A stretch of 64,000 nt of DNA from an uncultured Spirochaetales bacterium (GCA_949289305.1 CASENB010000029.1:62001-126000), one strand, 5' to 3'. Positions 28,052 through 37,909 are shown, counted from the first letter of the stretch. The notes: generated by a model not told the origin, from the letters alone. Program-made: numbers and translations.

Positions 28052-28130
28052 GAAATCTATAATGAAATATATATGAATTTTCCTTTTTTGCATAGGGTGA
28101 AGATCAAGCTAAATTCATGCAAATTTTTCT

Positions 28131-28159
28131 TTGCCTAAATCATTATGAAATAGTAGAAT
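28131..28159 (+). promoter_or_regulatory. Promoter of the AfuABC-like operon
   Basis: TTGCCT (28131-28136), 17-nt spacer, TAGAAT (28154-28159), 33 nt before the start codon. Confidence 0.6.
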
Positions 28160-28191
28160 TATGTAAGATAATGAACAGAAGGAGAATACTA

Positions 28192-29202
28192 ATGAAAAAA
28201 CTTTTAGTTCTATTGATGTGCCTAGTCATGGCAACATCTCTATTTGCTGCTACAGGCAGTGTGAATGCGTATACCACACTTGAAGAGCCTCTAGCTGCAG
28301 CATTATTTGCACGCTTTGAAGAAGAGACTGGAATACACGTAAACTTTGTAAGACTCTCAGGAGGAGAGTGTGTTGCTCGTCTTGAAGCTGAAAGCGCTAA
28401 TCCTCAGGCATCGATCTGGGTTGGTGGAGTAGGCCTTGACCATATCACAGCAAAAAGCAAGGGATTAACAACTCCTTACATCTCTCGCTACAGCAGAAAC
28501 ACCCCTGCAGAGTTCAAAGATCCGGACAATTACTGGATTGGACTTTATGTAGGACCTCTTACATTCGTTACAAATCTTGACAGAGCTGCAGAGCTCGGAC
28601 TTGAAGTTCCTCAGTCATGGGAAGATCTTACAAAGCCTGAGTATAAGGGATATATTCGTATGGCTAACCCGAACTCATCTGGAACTGCATATAACGTACT
28701 TACAACAATGCGCTATATCTTCAATGAAGATGAAGAAGCTATGATGGATTACCTCAAGAGACTTGATGCTAATATCGACCAGTACACAAGAAGCGGATCT
28801 GCTCCTGGCAAGAGCGTTGCAATCGGAGAAATCCCAATTGCTATCGGATATGCACACGATCAGGTAAAACTTAAGGTAGAAGGTGCAAATGTCGCTATTA
28901 CAGCTCCAAGCGAAGGAACAGGATATGAGCTGGCTTCCATGTCTTTAATCAAGGGAGGCCCTGATGCTGTTAACGCAAGAAGACTCTATGACTGGATTAT
29001 TAGCGACCCTGATGCACAGCAGATTTTCACAGAATGGTACGTAGTACTAGTTGCTGACGGTGCTGTAAAACATCCGGATGCACTTTCAATCGATGAGATC
29101 AAGACAGTTAAGCAGGATTTCGCATGGGATGGCGATGCTGTTAACAAGGAAAGACTCCTCAATATGTGGACAGAAGAGATTGGAAACAAGAGAGGAAACT
29201 AA
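28192..29202 (+). CDS. ABC transporter substrate-binding protein, AfuA/FbpA-like
   Basis: 336 residues. ATG 28192 is chosen because AAGGAG stands 7 nt upstream and the signal peptide (KKLLVLLMCLVMATSLFA) begins there. The mature protein starts GSVNAYTTLEEPLAAALFARFEEETG, typical of the ferric-type cluster. The adjacent tyrosine pair that binds iron in FbpA is absent. Instead IGYAHDQVKL contains a His-Asp pair like that used by AfuA to bind hexose-6-phosphates. A sugar phosphate or other phosphorylated ligand is therefore more likely than iron. Confidence 0.85.
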   Translation: MKKLLVLLMCLVMATSLFAATGSVNAYTTLEEPLAAALFARFEEETGIHVNFVRLSGGECVARLEAESANPQASIWVGGVGLDHITAKSKGLTTPYISRYSRNTPAEFKDPDNYWIGLYVGPLTFVTNLDRAAELGLEVPQSWEDLTKPEYKGYIRMANPNSSGTAYNVLTTMRYIFNEDEEAMMDYLKRLDANIDQYTRSGSAPGKSVAIGEIPIAIGYAHDQVKLKVEGANVAITAPSEGTGYELASMSLIKGGPDAVNARRLYDWIISDPDAQQIFTEWYVVLVADGAVKHPDALSIDEIKTVKQDFAWDGDAVNKERLLNMWTEEIGNKRGN

Positions 29203-29221
29203 TTTAAATTATTGATTTTAG

Positions 29222-29250
29222 AGGCCTGTCTTTATGGCAGGCCTTCTTTC
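29222..29250 (+). terminator. Intercistronic hairpin after the binding-protein gene
   Basis: AGGCCTG (29222-29228) pairs with CAGGCCT (29238-29244), then TCTTTC. The T run is poor, so it probably acts as a leaky terminator or 3' stabiliser, giving more binding protein than permease. Confidence 0.6.
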
Positions 29251-29278
29251 AGATTTTATCAAGCAAAAAGGATAATCG

Positions 29279-31519
29279 ATGTTTACAAAGAAGAAAATCA
29301 TACAGTATTTAGCCCTTGTGATAATCTTCCTTGCAGCCATCTTTTGGATTTACAGTCAGCTTTCTACAAATTTTGAGACGTATGTAGAAGAGAGGAATTT
29401 CAATGAAATCGAACTCTTTGCAAGAACATTTCCAGAAGAGGATGTAAGCGATGAAAATATCTCCATGTGGTTAGATAGCGTTTCTGATATGATCCCGGGA
29501 GCCCGTGCTGCATATCTTGGATACGATTTTGATACCTTCCAGTTCAGTGCAAGCCTTGGAAGCCAGCCTTTAATCAATCTATATAATGAGAACCAAAGCA
29601 CTCCCGATTTCATTAACGCAACCGATAGCTGTTATTACCTAGTTCCGATGCGTCTTAGCACGATGTACATGGTAAATTACTCTCTTGATTCCGATGAGAC
29701 GGTCTCTACGAGAGAAAATAGCTTATTATATTTCATTCCTATTGTTGCAGAGTCAGGATACGAAGCATCTGGCGCACTGATGATAGCAGTACCTGATATT
29801 GCATCTACAGGATTTGAAAGCCTGCTTAGAACACTTCTTGCTATGTTATCTTTTGCATTTATCATAGTAAGTTTCATTATAATGTTCACAAGAGACCCGA
29901 TTACAGGATTCTTAGTCCTTGGACTGTTTGTGATCGTTGCTCTCTTTGTCGCATATCCTCTCTTCGAGGCTGTAAGACTTTCGTTTGTCGTAAATGGAAG
30001 ACTAAGCCTAGATACTTGGAAAGCATGTCTTTCTCCTACATACCTTCAGGCATTATGGGGATCTCTCAAACTTGGAGTTCTGACTGCGACATCATCAACA
30101 ATCGTAGGATTCTTATTCGCATTCCTAATTGAAAGGACGAGTTTTAAGCAGAAGAAGCTTATGACGACCCTTGCGACAATGCCGATGATAAGCCCTCCGT
30201 TCTCTCTGTCCCTTTCTATCATTCTTTTATTTGGAAACAACGGATTAATTACGAAACAGCTTTTGAACTGGAATATTTCAATCTATGGACTTGGCGGTCT
30301 TACACTCGTTGAGACTATTGGAATGTTCCCAATCGCATTCATGACTATAAGCGGCGTACTTAAGCAGATAGACAGTACGGTAGAGGAGGTCGCACTGGAT
30401 TTAAGCGCCACAAGATTCCAAACCTTCAGAACGATCACGCTTCCTCTTGCAATGCCAGGAATTCTATCTGCATGGCTGCTTGTATTTACGAACTCCCTTG
30501 CAGACTTTGCAAACCCTCTTCTTCTTTCAGGAGATTACAGGGTTCTTTCAACAGAAGCCTATATGATCGTAACAGGAAGAAATAACCTTGGAGCAGGAGC
30601 AGCGCTATCATTCCTCCTTCTTCTCCCAACTCTCACTGCATTCCTTGCACAGCGATTCTGGGTATCTAAGAAGAGCTTCGTAACCGTTACCGGTAAGCCT
30701 AATACGAACCTTACAGAGCTTACGAATGCGCCTGTTAGAAGAACGCTTACTGTAATTGCATGGATCATAATGGGATTTATCATAGGTCTTTATCTCACGA
30801 TATTCGCTGGTTGCTTCGTACGCAACTGGGGAATCGATTACTCGTTCACGCTCTCTAACTGGGGAGAGGCTCTTAGCCGCGGCTGGACTAGCATCAGGGA
30901 TACTGTTCTTCTTGCTGCTATCGCAACTCCTATTGCAGGCATACTCGCAATGGTTGCTGCCATGCTTATAGTAAGAAAGAAATTTCCTGGAAAGAGGCTT
31001 CTTGAGATGCTTATTATGACGCCTTATGCAATTCCTGGAACATTAATCGGTATTTCCTACATCTTGGCTTTCAACAAGCCTCCAATTCTTCTTGTCGGAA
31101 CTGCTGCGATTATTGTTATCAACTACGTAATAAGAGAGCTTCCTGTAGGAGTTGAAAACGGCATTACGGCTCTTCATCAGATAGATCCTGCAATCGAAGA
31201 GGCTGCATCGGATTTAGGTGCGGATGTTACGACGGTGTTCAGATCCATCGTTCTTCCTCTTGTGCGTCCGGCGTTCCTCTCTTCAATGAGCTATACGTTC
31301 GTTCGCTCAATGACAGCTGTTAGCGCTATCATCTTCTTAATCAGCGCAAGATGGAATCACCTTACTGTTCTCATTTTCAACTTCTCAGAGAACTTGAGAT
31401 TCTCACTTGCATGCGTGCTCTCAACGGTGCTTATTGCAATTGTTCTTGCAGTATTCTTCTTGATGAACCATCTGGTAAAAGATGACAAGCTTACTCAAAA
31501 GACGATATCTTCGAGGTAA
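29279..31519 (+). CDS. ABC transporter permease, double module, AfuB-like
   Basis: 746 residues. Residues 1-200: a membrane helix (ALVIIFLAAIFWIY), an extracytoplasmic segment of about 160 residues and a second helix, not usual for this family. Then two fused permease modules, each with an EAA loop: first VALDLSATRFQTFRTITLPLAMPG, second EAASDLGADVTTVFRSIVLPLVRPA. One chain therefore supplies both halves of the channel, as in AfuB and FbpB. The N-terminal addition may contact the binding protein or sense ligand. Confidence 0.88.
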   Translation: MFTKKKIIQYLALVIIFLAAIFWIYSQLSTNFETYVEERNFNEIELFARTFPEEDVSDENISMWLDSVSDMIPGARAAYLGYDFDTFQFSASLGSQPLINLYNENQSTPDFINATDSCYYLVPMRLSTMYMVNYSLDSDETVSTRENSLLYFIPIVAESGYEASGALMIAVPDIASTGFESLLRTLLAMLSFAFIIVSFIIMFTRDPITGFLVLGLFVIVALFVAYPLFEAVRLSFVVNGRLSLDTWKACLSPTYLQALWGSLKLGVLTATSSTIVGFLFAFLIERTSFKQKKLMTTLATMPMISPPFSLSLSIILLFGNNGLITKQLLNWNISIYGLGGLTLVETIGMFPIAFMTISGVLKQIDSTVEEVALDLSATRFQTFRTITLPLAMPGILSAWLLVFTNSLADFANPLLLSGDYRVLSTEAYMIVTGRNNLGAGAALSFLLLLPTLTAFLAQRFWVSKKSFVTVTGKPNTNLTELTNAPVRRTLTVIAWIIMGFIIGLYLTIFAGCFVRNWGIDYSFTLSNWGEALSRGWTSIRDTVLLAAIATPIAGILAMVAAMLIVRKKFPGKRLLEMLIMTPYAIPGTLIGISYILAFNKPPILLVGTAAIIVINYVIRELPVGVENGITALHQIDPAIEEAASDLGADVTTVFRSIVLPLVRPAFLSSMSYTFVRSMTAVSAIIFLISARWNHLTVLIFNFSENLRFSLACVLSTVLIAIVLAVFFLMNHLVKDDKLTQKTISSR

Positions 31520-31522
31520 TTT

Positions 31523-32623
31523 ATGGAAAATAAAAGTGTATCAGTAACGTTAGAACACGTTACAAAGAGATTTAAAAACGTAAAGGGAAAGGCGGACGTT
31601 ATCGCCGTTAACGATTCTAATTTCGTTATAGAGCCGGGTGAGCTTGTAACCCTTCTTGGCCCATCGGGTTGTGGAAAGACGACAACCCTTAGAATGGTCG
31701 CAGGATTCGAGCTTCCAAGCGAAGGTAAGATTTTCATAGGAAATGAAGATGTTACCATGCTTCCTCCGAACAAGAGGAATACGGCAACGATGTTCCAGTC
31801 CTATGGACTATTTCCTCATATGACCGTATTCGATAATGTCGCATATGGTCTTAGGCTTAGAAAAGTAGATGAGGCAGAGATTAAAACAAGGGTAGAGGAG
31901 ATGCTTGAGCTTCTTGGTCTTAAGGATATGGGAGACAGGGCTCCAAGTAAGCTCTCTGGAGGACAGCAGCAGAGGGTTGCTCTTGCCCGTACTTTGATCG
32001 TTGCACCTCAGGTACTCCTATTTGACGAGCCTCTTTCAAACTTGGATGCCCTTTTAAGAGAGCAGATGAGGGTAGAGATTAAGAAGATTCAGAAGAGCCT
32101 TGGCATTACAGCTATCTATGTAACCCACGATAGAACTGAGGCTATGAGCCTTTCAGATAGGGTTATCGTAATGAAGGATGGCTTTGTACGTCAGATTGGA
32201 AAGCCAAGCGAGATCTACGAGGAGCCGAACTCGCGATTTGTTGCAGGATTTGTAGGAAAGGCTGCTTTCTTCCCTGTAAAGGTATTAAGCGAGGATGAGG
32301 GTAAGTTCAAGACGCTCTTAGACGGAAGAGAGGTCGATGTCCATAGCGCAGCTCCAGATGTAAAGGCAGGGGATGATGCTGTTATCATGGCACGTCCGGA
32401 AAGCCTCCGTCTTGTTGATAAGGGCCTTGGAAAGTTCGATGCGAAGGTAAAGCTCAATGTATACCTTGGAAACAGCATTGAGACGTTCCTTGAAACTGAC
32501 TTTGGCGAAGTGCTTGTAGAAATAGACGATCCGAAAGTCAAGAAAGTCTATGATGAAGGAACAGAGGTCTCTGTAGATTTCGATCCAGGGCGCGTACGCC
32601 TCCTTCCAATGAGTGAAGATTAA
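31523..32623 (+). CDS. ABC transporter ATP-binding protein, AfuC/PotA-like
   Basis: 366 residues. Walker A GPSGCGKTT, Q-loop MFQSYGLFPH, signature LSGGQQQRVALARTL, Walker B VLLFDEPLSNLDA, and switch His in YVTHDRTEA. The C-terminal 120 residues are a TOBE domain (VIMARPESLRL), as in the ferric/polyamine/sugar group. It starts 3 nt after the permease stop and powers that importer. Confidence 0.93.
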   Translation: MENKSVSVTLEHVTKRFKNVKGKADVIAVNDSNFVIEPGELVTLLGPSGCGKTTTLRMVAGFELPSEGKIFIGNEDVTMLPPNKRNTATMFQSYGLFPHMTVFDNVAYGLRLRKVDEAEIKTRVEEMLELLGLKDMGDRAPSKLSGGQQQRVALARTLIVAPQVLLFDEPLSNLDALLREQMRVEIKKIQKSLGITAIYVTHDRTEAMSLSDRVIVMKDGFVRQIGKPSEIYEEPNSRFVAGFVGKAAFFPVKVLSEDEGKFKTLLDGREVDVHSAAPDVKAGDDAVIMARPESLRLVDKGLGKFDAKVKLNVYLGNSIETFLETDFGEVLVEIDDPKVKKVYDEGTEVSVDFDPGRVRLLPMSED

Positions 32624-32630
32624 TGCAATG

Positions 32631-32666
32631 TCCCCTCAAAATAAAAAGAGGGGACTTCTTTTTTTA
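32631..32666 (+). terminator. Terminator of the AfuABC-like operon
   Basis: TCCCCTC (32631-32637) pairs with GAGGGGA (32648-32654), followed by CTTC and seven T. Confidence 0.88.
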
Positions 32667-32716
32667 CCCTCTTTTTTTGTATTATTTAGCTAGACTAAAT
32701 CCTTTTGGAGGAGACA

Positions 32717-34267
32717 TTGGCAATTACTAATCACGATTTAATAGTCGTACTCGATTTCGGAGCGCAGTATAGTCAGCTTATAGCAAGGCGCGTAAGGGAG
32801 TGCGGGGTGTACTCTGAGATTGTACCGTTCTATACGAAAGCAGAAGAGATAAAAAAGATGAACGCCAAAGGCATCATCTTTTCTGGCGGTCCTGCATCTG
32901 TAAAAGACGAGGGATCCCCAAGGCCTGATGCTGAAGTATTTAATTTAGGCATTCCTATCTTAGGCATTTGTTACGGCCTTCAAGTAATGACGGAGATGTT
33001 AGGCGGTTCAGTCACATGCCCAGATAAGAAGGAGTACGGACTTGCAAATATAAACATCGTAAAAAATTCGCCTCTTTTTGATGGTGTCAGCGCTAACAGT
33101 CAGGTCTGGATGAGCCATGGAGACTCTGTCGAAAAACCTGCTCCAGGTTTTGAATTGACGGCAAACACTCCAAATTGTCCTTATACCGCAGTGGAGGACA
33201 GAAAGAGGAATTTCTATGGCGTTCAGTTCCATCCGGAAGTAGTTCATTCCATTGAAGGCGTTAAGATGATTAGTAATTTCGTTCTTAACATCGTAAAGTG
33301 CAAAGCCGACTGGAATATGGGATCTTTTATTAATGATGCAATTGCTAGCATCAGGGAAAAGGTCGGAAACAAGAGAGTCCTTTGCGGCCTTTCTGGCGGT
33401 GTCGATTCTTCCGTTGCCGCAGTTTTAATCCATAAGGCTATCGGAGATCAGCTTGTCTGCGTGTTTGTAAACAACGGAATGCTTAGAAAGAATGAAGCAG
33501 AATCAGTGCTTGACCTCTTTGGAAAGAATTTCAATATGGATTTGCGTTATGCGGATGCTGAAAAAGATTTCCTAGATGCATTAAAAGGCGTAACAGAGCC
33601 TGAGAGCAAGAGAAAGATAATTGGTAAGCTCTTTGTAGATGTTTTCTATAGAGAGGCAAGAAAATGCGGCGATGTCTCATTCTTGGCACAAGGCACGTTA
33701 TATCCTGATGTTATAGAGTCCAAAAGCGCATTTGGCGGCCCATCAAGTACGATTAAGAGCCATCATAATGTAGGTGGGCTTCCATCCGATTTGAAGTGGG
33801 ATCTTCTTGAACCGTTAAAAGACCTTTTTAAAGATGAGGTTAGAGAGCTTGGCAAGGAATTAGGCCTTCCTGATGAGCTTGTCTACCGCCATCCGTTCCC
33901 AGGCCCAGGCCTTGGCGTAAGATGCATCGGGGAAGTTACAAAAGAGCGTCTAGATACCCTTCGTGATGTTGATGCGATCTTTATTGAAGAGATAAGAAAA
34001 GCGGGGCTTTATGATAAGATCTGGCAGGCTCTTGCAGATCTGCTTCCAGTAAAGAGCGTAGGCGTTCAGGGGGATGAGAGAACTTACAAGGAAGTATGTA
34101 CCCTTCGCGCCGTTACAAGCGAAGATGCGATGACTGCAGACTGGTACAGAATGCCATATGACGTTATGCAAAGATGTGCCGTTAGAATCTGCAATGAAGT
34201 AAAAGGGGTAAACAGAGTCCTCTATGATATTACTTCAAAACCACCAGGAACTATTGAGTGGGAATAG
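32717..34267 (+). CDS. guaA: GMP synthase (glutamine-hydrolysing)
   Basis: 516 residues from TTG 32717, which has GGAGG 5 nt upstream; a TTG at 32705 lies before that site and is rejected. Class I amidotransferase domain with the nucleophile in GICYG, then the ATP-pyrophosphatase domain (LSGGVDSS) and dimerisation domain ending in KPPGTIEWE. Converts XMP to GMP. The last bases contain GAGTGGGA (34256-34263), a known target of guaA-specific integration, and copies of it follow downstream. Confidence 0.95.
   Translation: MAITNHDLIVVLDFGAQYSQLIARRVRECGVYSEIVPFYTKAEEIKKMNAKGIIFSGGPASVKDEGSPRPDAEVFNLGIPILGICYGLQVMTEMLGGSVTCPDKKEYGLANINIVKNSPLFDGVSANSQVWMSHGDSVEKPAPGFELTANTPNCPYTAVEDRKRNFYGVQFHPEVVHSIEGVKMISNFVLNIVKCKADWNMGSFINDAIASIREKVGNKRVLCGLSGGVDSSVAAVLIHKAIGDQLVCVFVNNGMLRKNEAESVLDLFGKNFNMDLRYADAEKDFLDALKGVTEPESKRKIIGKLFVDVFYREARKCGDVSFLAQGTLYPDVIESKSAFGGPSSTIKSHHNVGGLPSDLKWDLLEPLKDLFKDEVRELGKELGLPDELVYRHPFPGPGLGVRCIGEVTKERLDTLRDVDAIFIEEIRKAGLYDKIWQALADLLPVKSVGVQGDERTYKEVCTLRAVTSEDAMTADWYRMPYDVMQRCAVRICNEVKGVNRVLYDITSKPPGTIEWE
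34256..34263 (+). repeat. guaA-end att-like core, copy 1
   Basis: GAGTGGGA in the last codons of guaA. Recurs exactly at 36444-36451 and with one change at 38221-38228; flanking bases match as well (18 of 20 across the TIEWE-stop codons). Confidence 0.65.
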
Positions 34268-34300
34268 TATTATATAGGATTAAAATTTGGTTTGACCCCG

Positions 34301-34367
34301 AACCAAATTGTGCAACTAACAATGTCTGGAAATAATATGGTATGAAAATAGTTGCACATTTTGGGTT
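34301..34367. repeat. Inverted repeat, possible operator of a lost gene
   Basis: Left arm AACCAAATTGTGCAACTA (34301-34318), right arm TAGTTGCACATTTTGGGTT (34349-34367); the inner ten bases pair perfectly. It resembles in layout the paired arms upstream of the ATPase at 36659. Confidence 0.6.
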
Positions 34368-34507
34368 GTTTTCTTATTTTGCACTATAATCTGCTCGCCT
34401 GTGAGGTAACGCATTCAGAACATTCCAGTCTCAAAGGATGTAACATAAAACAATGTATTGCATCCTGTGATAGCAACAGAGATGGCAATATGGGTTAAAA
34501 GGCATTC

Positions 34508-34699
34508 ATGGATGGAAAGATTGAGCATAAGGATACATTCAGCTGTAGGAAGCTTTCCCAGATACCGAAGTTCGTCCAAAAGAAGATGGCAGACAAGGCC
34601 GAGCTGAACTGCATCAGGAAGAAACTGGCATGGAGGAGAGAGGATGTTCCTCCTTCTGTAGATGAGCCTCTGTCTACTTTTGAAAAATCCACTGAATGA
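34508..34699 (+). CDS. Small hypothetical protein
   Basis: 63 residues, basic, two cysteines, no recognised domain, no clear ribosome site. It may be a gene fragment; on its own the evidence is weak. Confidence 0.25.
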   Translation: MDGKIEHKDTFSCRKLSQIPKFVQKKMADKAELNCIRKKLAWRREDVPPSVDEPLSTFEKSTE

Positions 34700-34784
34700 A
34701 AAACTTCTTTTATGTAAACTTTTGAAAAAGAGAACTACGATTATTTATTTTTGTCTACTTTTGTTGACAAATTTAAAAATTCTT

Positions 34785-34831
34785 AAAAACGTGATAAATA
34801 TACACTTTAAAAAAATAAAAAACGTGATAAA
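34785..34831 (+). repeat. Tandem AAAAACGTGATAAA repeats before ATPase A
   Basis: Two identical 14-nt copies at 34785-34798 and 34818-34831, 33 nt apart (three helical turns). The second overlaps a TAAAAT that could be the -10. Probable binding sites of one regulator. Confidence 0.6.
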
Positions 34832-34870
34832 ATGACTGCAACAAAGGCTTAGAAACGGGAGATAGGTATC

Positions 34871-36223
34871 ATGAGAAGAAAGATCACTGAAGAATTACTT
34901 AAGTGGAAAAAGGAAGATCATGGGCGCACGGCCCTGCTTGTAGAAGGAGCCCGCCGCGTAGGTAAGAGCTACATCGTGGAAGAGTTTGGCAGAGAGTGCT
35001 ACAAAAGCTATATACTCATCGATTTCATGGCGGCAGGCCCCCAGATTAGGCAGCTTTTTGAAGATTATCTTGATGATCTTGATTCTTTTTTCTCACGTCT
35101 TTCCCTCATCTTCCGTACTGAGTTGATTGAACGTGATACGCTCATCATTTTCGATGAGGTCCAGATGTATCCAAGGGCAAGAGCTGCAATAAAATACCTG
35201 GTTAAGGACGGTCGTTATGATTACATTGAAACAGGATCTCTGCTCTCAATTAGAAAAAACATAAAGGGTATTGTAATCCCTTCTGAAGAAAAGCATATAA
35301 GGCTTAATCCCATGGACTTTGAGGAGTATCTCTGGGCTCGTAACGATAATGTTACGATGAACATTATCCGGTCATGTTTTGAAAAAAGAAAACCTTTAGG
35401 GCAGATCGTACACAGGGAGATAATGAAAAGATTTAGGGAATACCTTCTTATAGGAGGGATGCCTCAGGTAGTCGAGGCTTTCAACAGAACCAATGATTTT
35501 CTCAAGGTAGAAGAAACTAAGAGAATGATCATCAATCTCTATCGCGATGATATCGCTAAATATGCAGAAGGGTACCAGGAGAAGGTTAGGGCAATCTTTG
35601 ATGAGATTCCTTTTTCACTTTCAAGGCATGAAATCTCTTTCAAGCTTTCCTCCATCAGTGATAAGGCGCGTATGAGGGAATATGAGAGGGCGTTTTTCTG
35701 GCTGAATGATTCCAGGATCTGTAATATGTGCTATCTCAGTACGGATCCGAATATAGGCTTGAATATGAATGCTGAGCGTTTAAGGTTCAGGCCATATGTG
35801 GCCGATACTGGCCTGCTGATAAGCATGATATTCGATGAAAACGGACTAGCTGACCGACAGATCTATGAAAAGATACTATCGGATAAACTTGAAGTGAATC
35901 TGGGCATTGTAATTGAGAATGCCGTGGCTCAGATGCTGACTGCGTCAGGACGCAGACTGTTCTACTATTCCTCATATGATACTGCAGACAAAGAAAATCG
36001 TATGGAGATAGATTTCCTTATAAGAAAAAGGAATGTAACCAGCCGTCATAATATCGTCCCTGTTGAGGTCAAATCAACAACACATTACAAAACTATATCG
36101 CTGAAGAAGTTTGCAAGAAAGTTTCAGGGGTATTCAGCAGAACCGATTATCATACATGCTGGAGACTACATGGTCAGAGACGGAATTGAATGTTTTCCTG
36201 TCTATATGACACAGCTTGTGTGA
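34871..36223 (+). CDS. AAA+ ATPase, DUF4143 family (copy A)
   Basis: 450 residues. Walker A GARRVGKS (26-33), Walker B LIIFDEVQ (about 92-99), sensor ETGS, helical GGMPQVVEA, winged-helix region, then DUF4143 with RMEIDFLI...NIVPVEVKST. The last part keeps the D...E-x-K pattern of PD-(D/E)XK nucleases. ATG has GGGAGA 9 nt upstream. It is the only complete gene in the first cassette behind guaA. Codon use (more CTG, ATC and CAG) differs from guaA, which suggests transfer. Function of the family is not known. Confidence 0.85.
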   Translation: MRRKITEELLKWKKEDHGRTALLVEGARRVGKSYIVEEFGRECYKSYILIDFMAAGPQIRQLFEDYLDDLDSFFSRLSLIFRTELIERDTLIIFDEVQMYPRARAAIKYLVKDGRYDYIETGSLLSIRKNIKGIVIPSEEKHIRLNPMDFEEYLWARNDNVTMNIIRSCFEKRKPLGQIVHREIMKRFREYLLIGGMPQVVEAFNRTNDFLKVEETKRMIINLYRDDIAKYAEGYQEKVRAIFDEIPFSLSRHEISFKLSSISDKARMREYERAFFWLNDSRICNMCYLSTDPNIGLNMNAERLRFRPYVADTGLLISMIFDENGLADRQIYEKILSDKLEVNLGIVIENAVAQMLTASGRRLFYYSSYDTADKENRMEIDFLIRKRNVTSRHNIVPVEVKSTTHYKTISLKKFARKFQGYSAEPIIIHAGDYMVRDGIECFPVYMTQLV

Positions 36224-36374
36224 TCTATTCTTCCTCTTGACCATTGTGCAATGATGACCTGAGAAAGGCTATATTTGACTTCTCCCAGAGTCTTACCTAT
36301 GGGGATCAGATGTATTAATGCTATGAGCCAGTTTTGGCCGCAAAAATTCCTGAGATGCGTGAGACGAGAGAGAT

Positions 36375-36455
36375 TAAAGAGATATATATAGTCATTTTGA
36401 GACGGGGTAACGCCATATATATATTTGAGATAATGGAACAATAGAGTGGGAATAG
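36375..36455 (+). repeat. 81-bp repeat ending in guaA-like tail, copy 1
   Basis: Matches 38151-38232 with few differences. Its last 20 bases match the guaA 3' end in 18 positions and contain GAGTGGGA (36444-36451) in the same frame (GTIEWE-stop). It looks like the right junction of an insertion into guaA. Confidence 0.65.
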
Positions 36456-36596
36456 AGGCTATTTGATATGGTATGAATAGCGCATGAAACGATGAAATTA
36501 TTTTGTTGGTGGTAGTTTTAAATCACAGCAACCTCTGTCTGCGTCATTTCAGGTCCCTATAGCCTCCGATGCATCTCACATTCAGGTAAAAACCCA

Positions 36597-36651
36597 TCTG
36601 AAACGGACTAATTCTATTTTTGTTGTAATTTAGTCCGTTTCAGAGCATAAT
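36597..36651 (+). promoter_or_regulatory. Inverted repeat and promoter of ATPase B
   Basis: TCTGAAACGGACTAA (36597-36611) and its perfect inverse TTAGTCCGTTTCAGA (36630-36644), 18 nt apart. Promoter TTGTAA (36623-36628), 17 nt, CATAAT (36646-36651): the right arm fills the spacer, so a bound protein would block polymerase. The ATG at 36659 is 7 nt from the -10, so the mRNA may be leaderless. Confidence 0.7.
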
Positions 36652-36658
36652 TTAATGT

Positions 36659-37909
36659 ATGAATAGAGAAGAAAGTCTATATTCACGAGAAAAATATCTT
36701 AGCGTATTGAGACCATTTTATTCCGACAGGGAACTGATAAAGGTCGTGACTGGTGTACGTCGCTGTGGCAAATCCTCTCTGCTCGAGCTTGTCAGAAAAG
36801 AAATTCAATCACATGGAACGGCAGAAGCAAATGTTTTGAGTATCAATCTCGATCAACGTCCCTACATTGGGATAAAAAGTCCTGAAGCATTGGAAAGAGT
36901 TATAGACAAAGGTTTTGAAAAAGCAGAAGGACTCAAATACCTTTTCATTGATGAGATTCAGAATGTGAACGGCTTTGAAATCCTTATCAATGCCTATAGG
37001 GAAAGTGGCGAGTATTCGATTTTCATCACAGGCAGCAATTCCTATCTTCTCTCTGGTGAGCTGGTAACAAAGCTTACCGGCAGGTATCTGGAGGTAGAGA
37101 TGACTACCTTGACCTTTGATGAATATATAGGGATGAAGAGGTTTCTCAATCTGCATGTTGATGAAGATCTCTCGCGTGAGCTTAGATCCTATATTGTCGA
37201 GGGCGGATTTCCATATGCACTGAATTTTGAACGTATTGAAGAGAAACGTTTCTATGTGCACAGTGTCATCAGCGAGATATTCGACAAAGACGTGAAGTCC
37301 AACCCAAAGATACGAAAGAAGCATCTGTTCGATCTTATCATGCAGTTTGTCATAAACAATTTTGGTTGCACAATTTCGATAGACAATATAGTCAATCATC
37401 TGAAGGATGCGCTACATGATAATGTAAGAAAGGAAACCGTCTACCGATATCTGGAGCAGCTTGAGAATCTCAAGATTGTATCGAAGTGCACCCGCTTTGA
37501 TCTTAAGAGCAAGAGATCTTTAAGAGGGGGTGAAAAATACTACCTGTCTGACTTGAGCTTCTACTTTCTGCGCAACACAGACAACCGCATATCATACGGC
37601 CCTGTGCTGGAGAACATTGTCTATCAGTATGCTAAAAGTCTTGGCTATAAAGTAAGCATAGGCAGGATAGGCAATTTTGAAGTCGACTTCATCCTGCGAA
37701 ATCCATCCCTGTCCTATTCTTATGTCCAGGTTGCCATGTATATCTTCACGGACTCTCCCCAGACCGAGGAGCGCGAATACCGCTCTCTAGAAAAGATAAG
37801 GGACAACTATCCAAAGTATCTTTTGACTCTGGATGCCCTGCAGCAGGAGCGTGGAGGAATTGTCCATGCAAATCTGACGGAATTCATCGCTAATGGAAAT
37901 CGCTTCTAA
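36659..37909 (+). CDS. AAA+ ATPase, DUF4143 family (copy B)
   Basis: 416 residues. Walker A GVRRCGKS (32-39), Walker B YLFIDEIQN, sensor FITGSNS, then GGFPYALNF, winged helix and DUF4143. In the nuclease-like part EVDFIL is kept but the E-x-K strand reads YVQVAMY, so the pattern is degenerate. No ribosome site upstream; a -10 stands 7 nt before ATG. The gene is bracketed on both sides by versions of the same inverted repeat (AAACGGACT / AGTCCGTTT). Confidence 0.85.
   Translation: MNREESLYSREKYLSVLRPFYSDRELIKVVTGVRRCGKSSLLELVRKEIQSHGTAEANVLSINLDQRPYIGIKSPEALERVIDKGFEKAEGLKYLFIDEIQNVNGFEILINAYRESGEYSIFITGSNSYLLSGELVTKLTGRYLEVEMTTLTFDEYIGMKRFLNLHVDEDLSRELRSYIVEGGFPYALNFERIEEKRFYVHSVISEIFDKDVKSNPKIRKKHLFDLIMQFVINNFGCTISIDNIVNHLKDALHDNVRKETVYRYLEQLENLKIVSKCTRFDLKSKRSLRGGEKYYLSDLSFYFLRNTDNRISYGPVLENIVYQYAKSLGYKVSIGRIGNFEVDFILRNPSLSYSYVQVAMYIFTDSPQTEEREYRSLEKIRDNYPKYLLTLDALQQERGGIVHANLTEFIANGNRF

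Larger units (their letters stand above)
34268..34870. other. Cassette interior between guaA and first ATPase
   Basis: Holds a hairpin right after guaA (AATTTGGTT 34284-34292 with AACCAAATT 34301-34309), a long imperfect inverted repeat (34301-34367), a TATAAT at about 34385, a doubtful 63-codon frame (34508-34699) and the direct repeats before the ATPase. It looks like the remains of an earlier gene behind its operator. Confidence 0.5.
36224..36658. other. Junction between ATPase cassettes A and B
   Basis: Contains a decayed frame ending EIYIVILRRGN, the 81-bp repeat with the second guaA-end core, and the inverted repeat and promoter of ATPase B. No intact gene. Confidence 0.5.

Noticed and set aside
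28192-29202. Ferric-iron binding protein
   Set aside because: The adjacent tyrosines needed for iron are missing; an AfuA-like ligand is more consistent.
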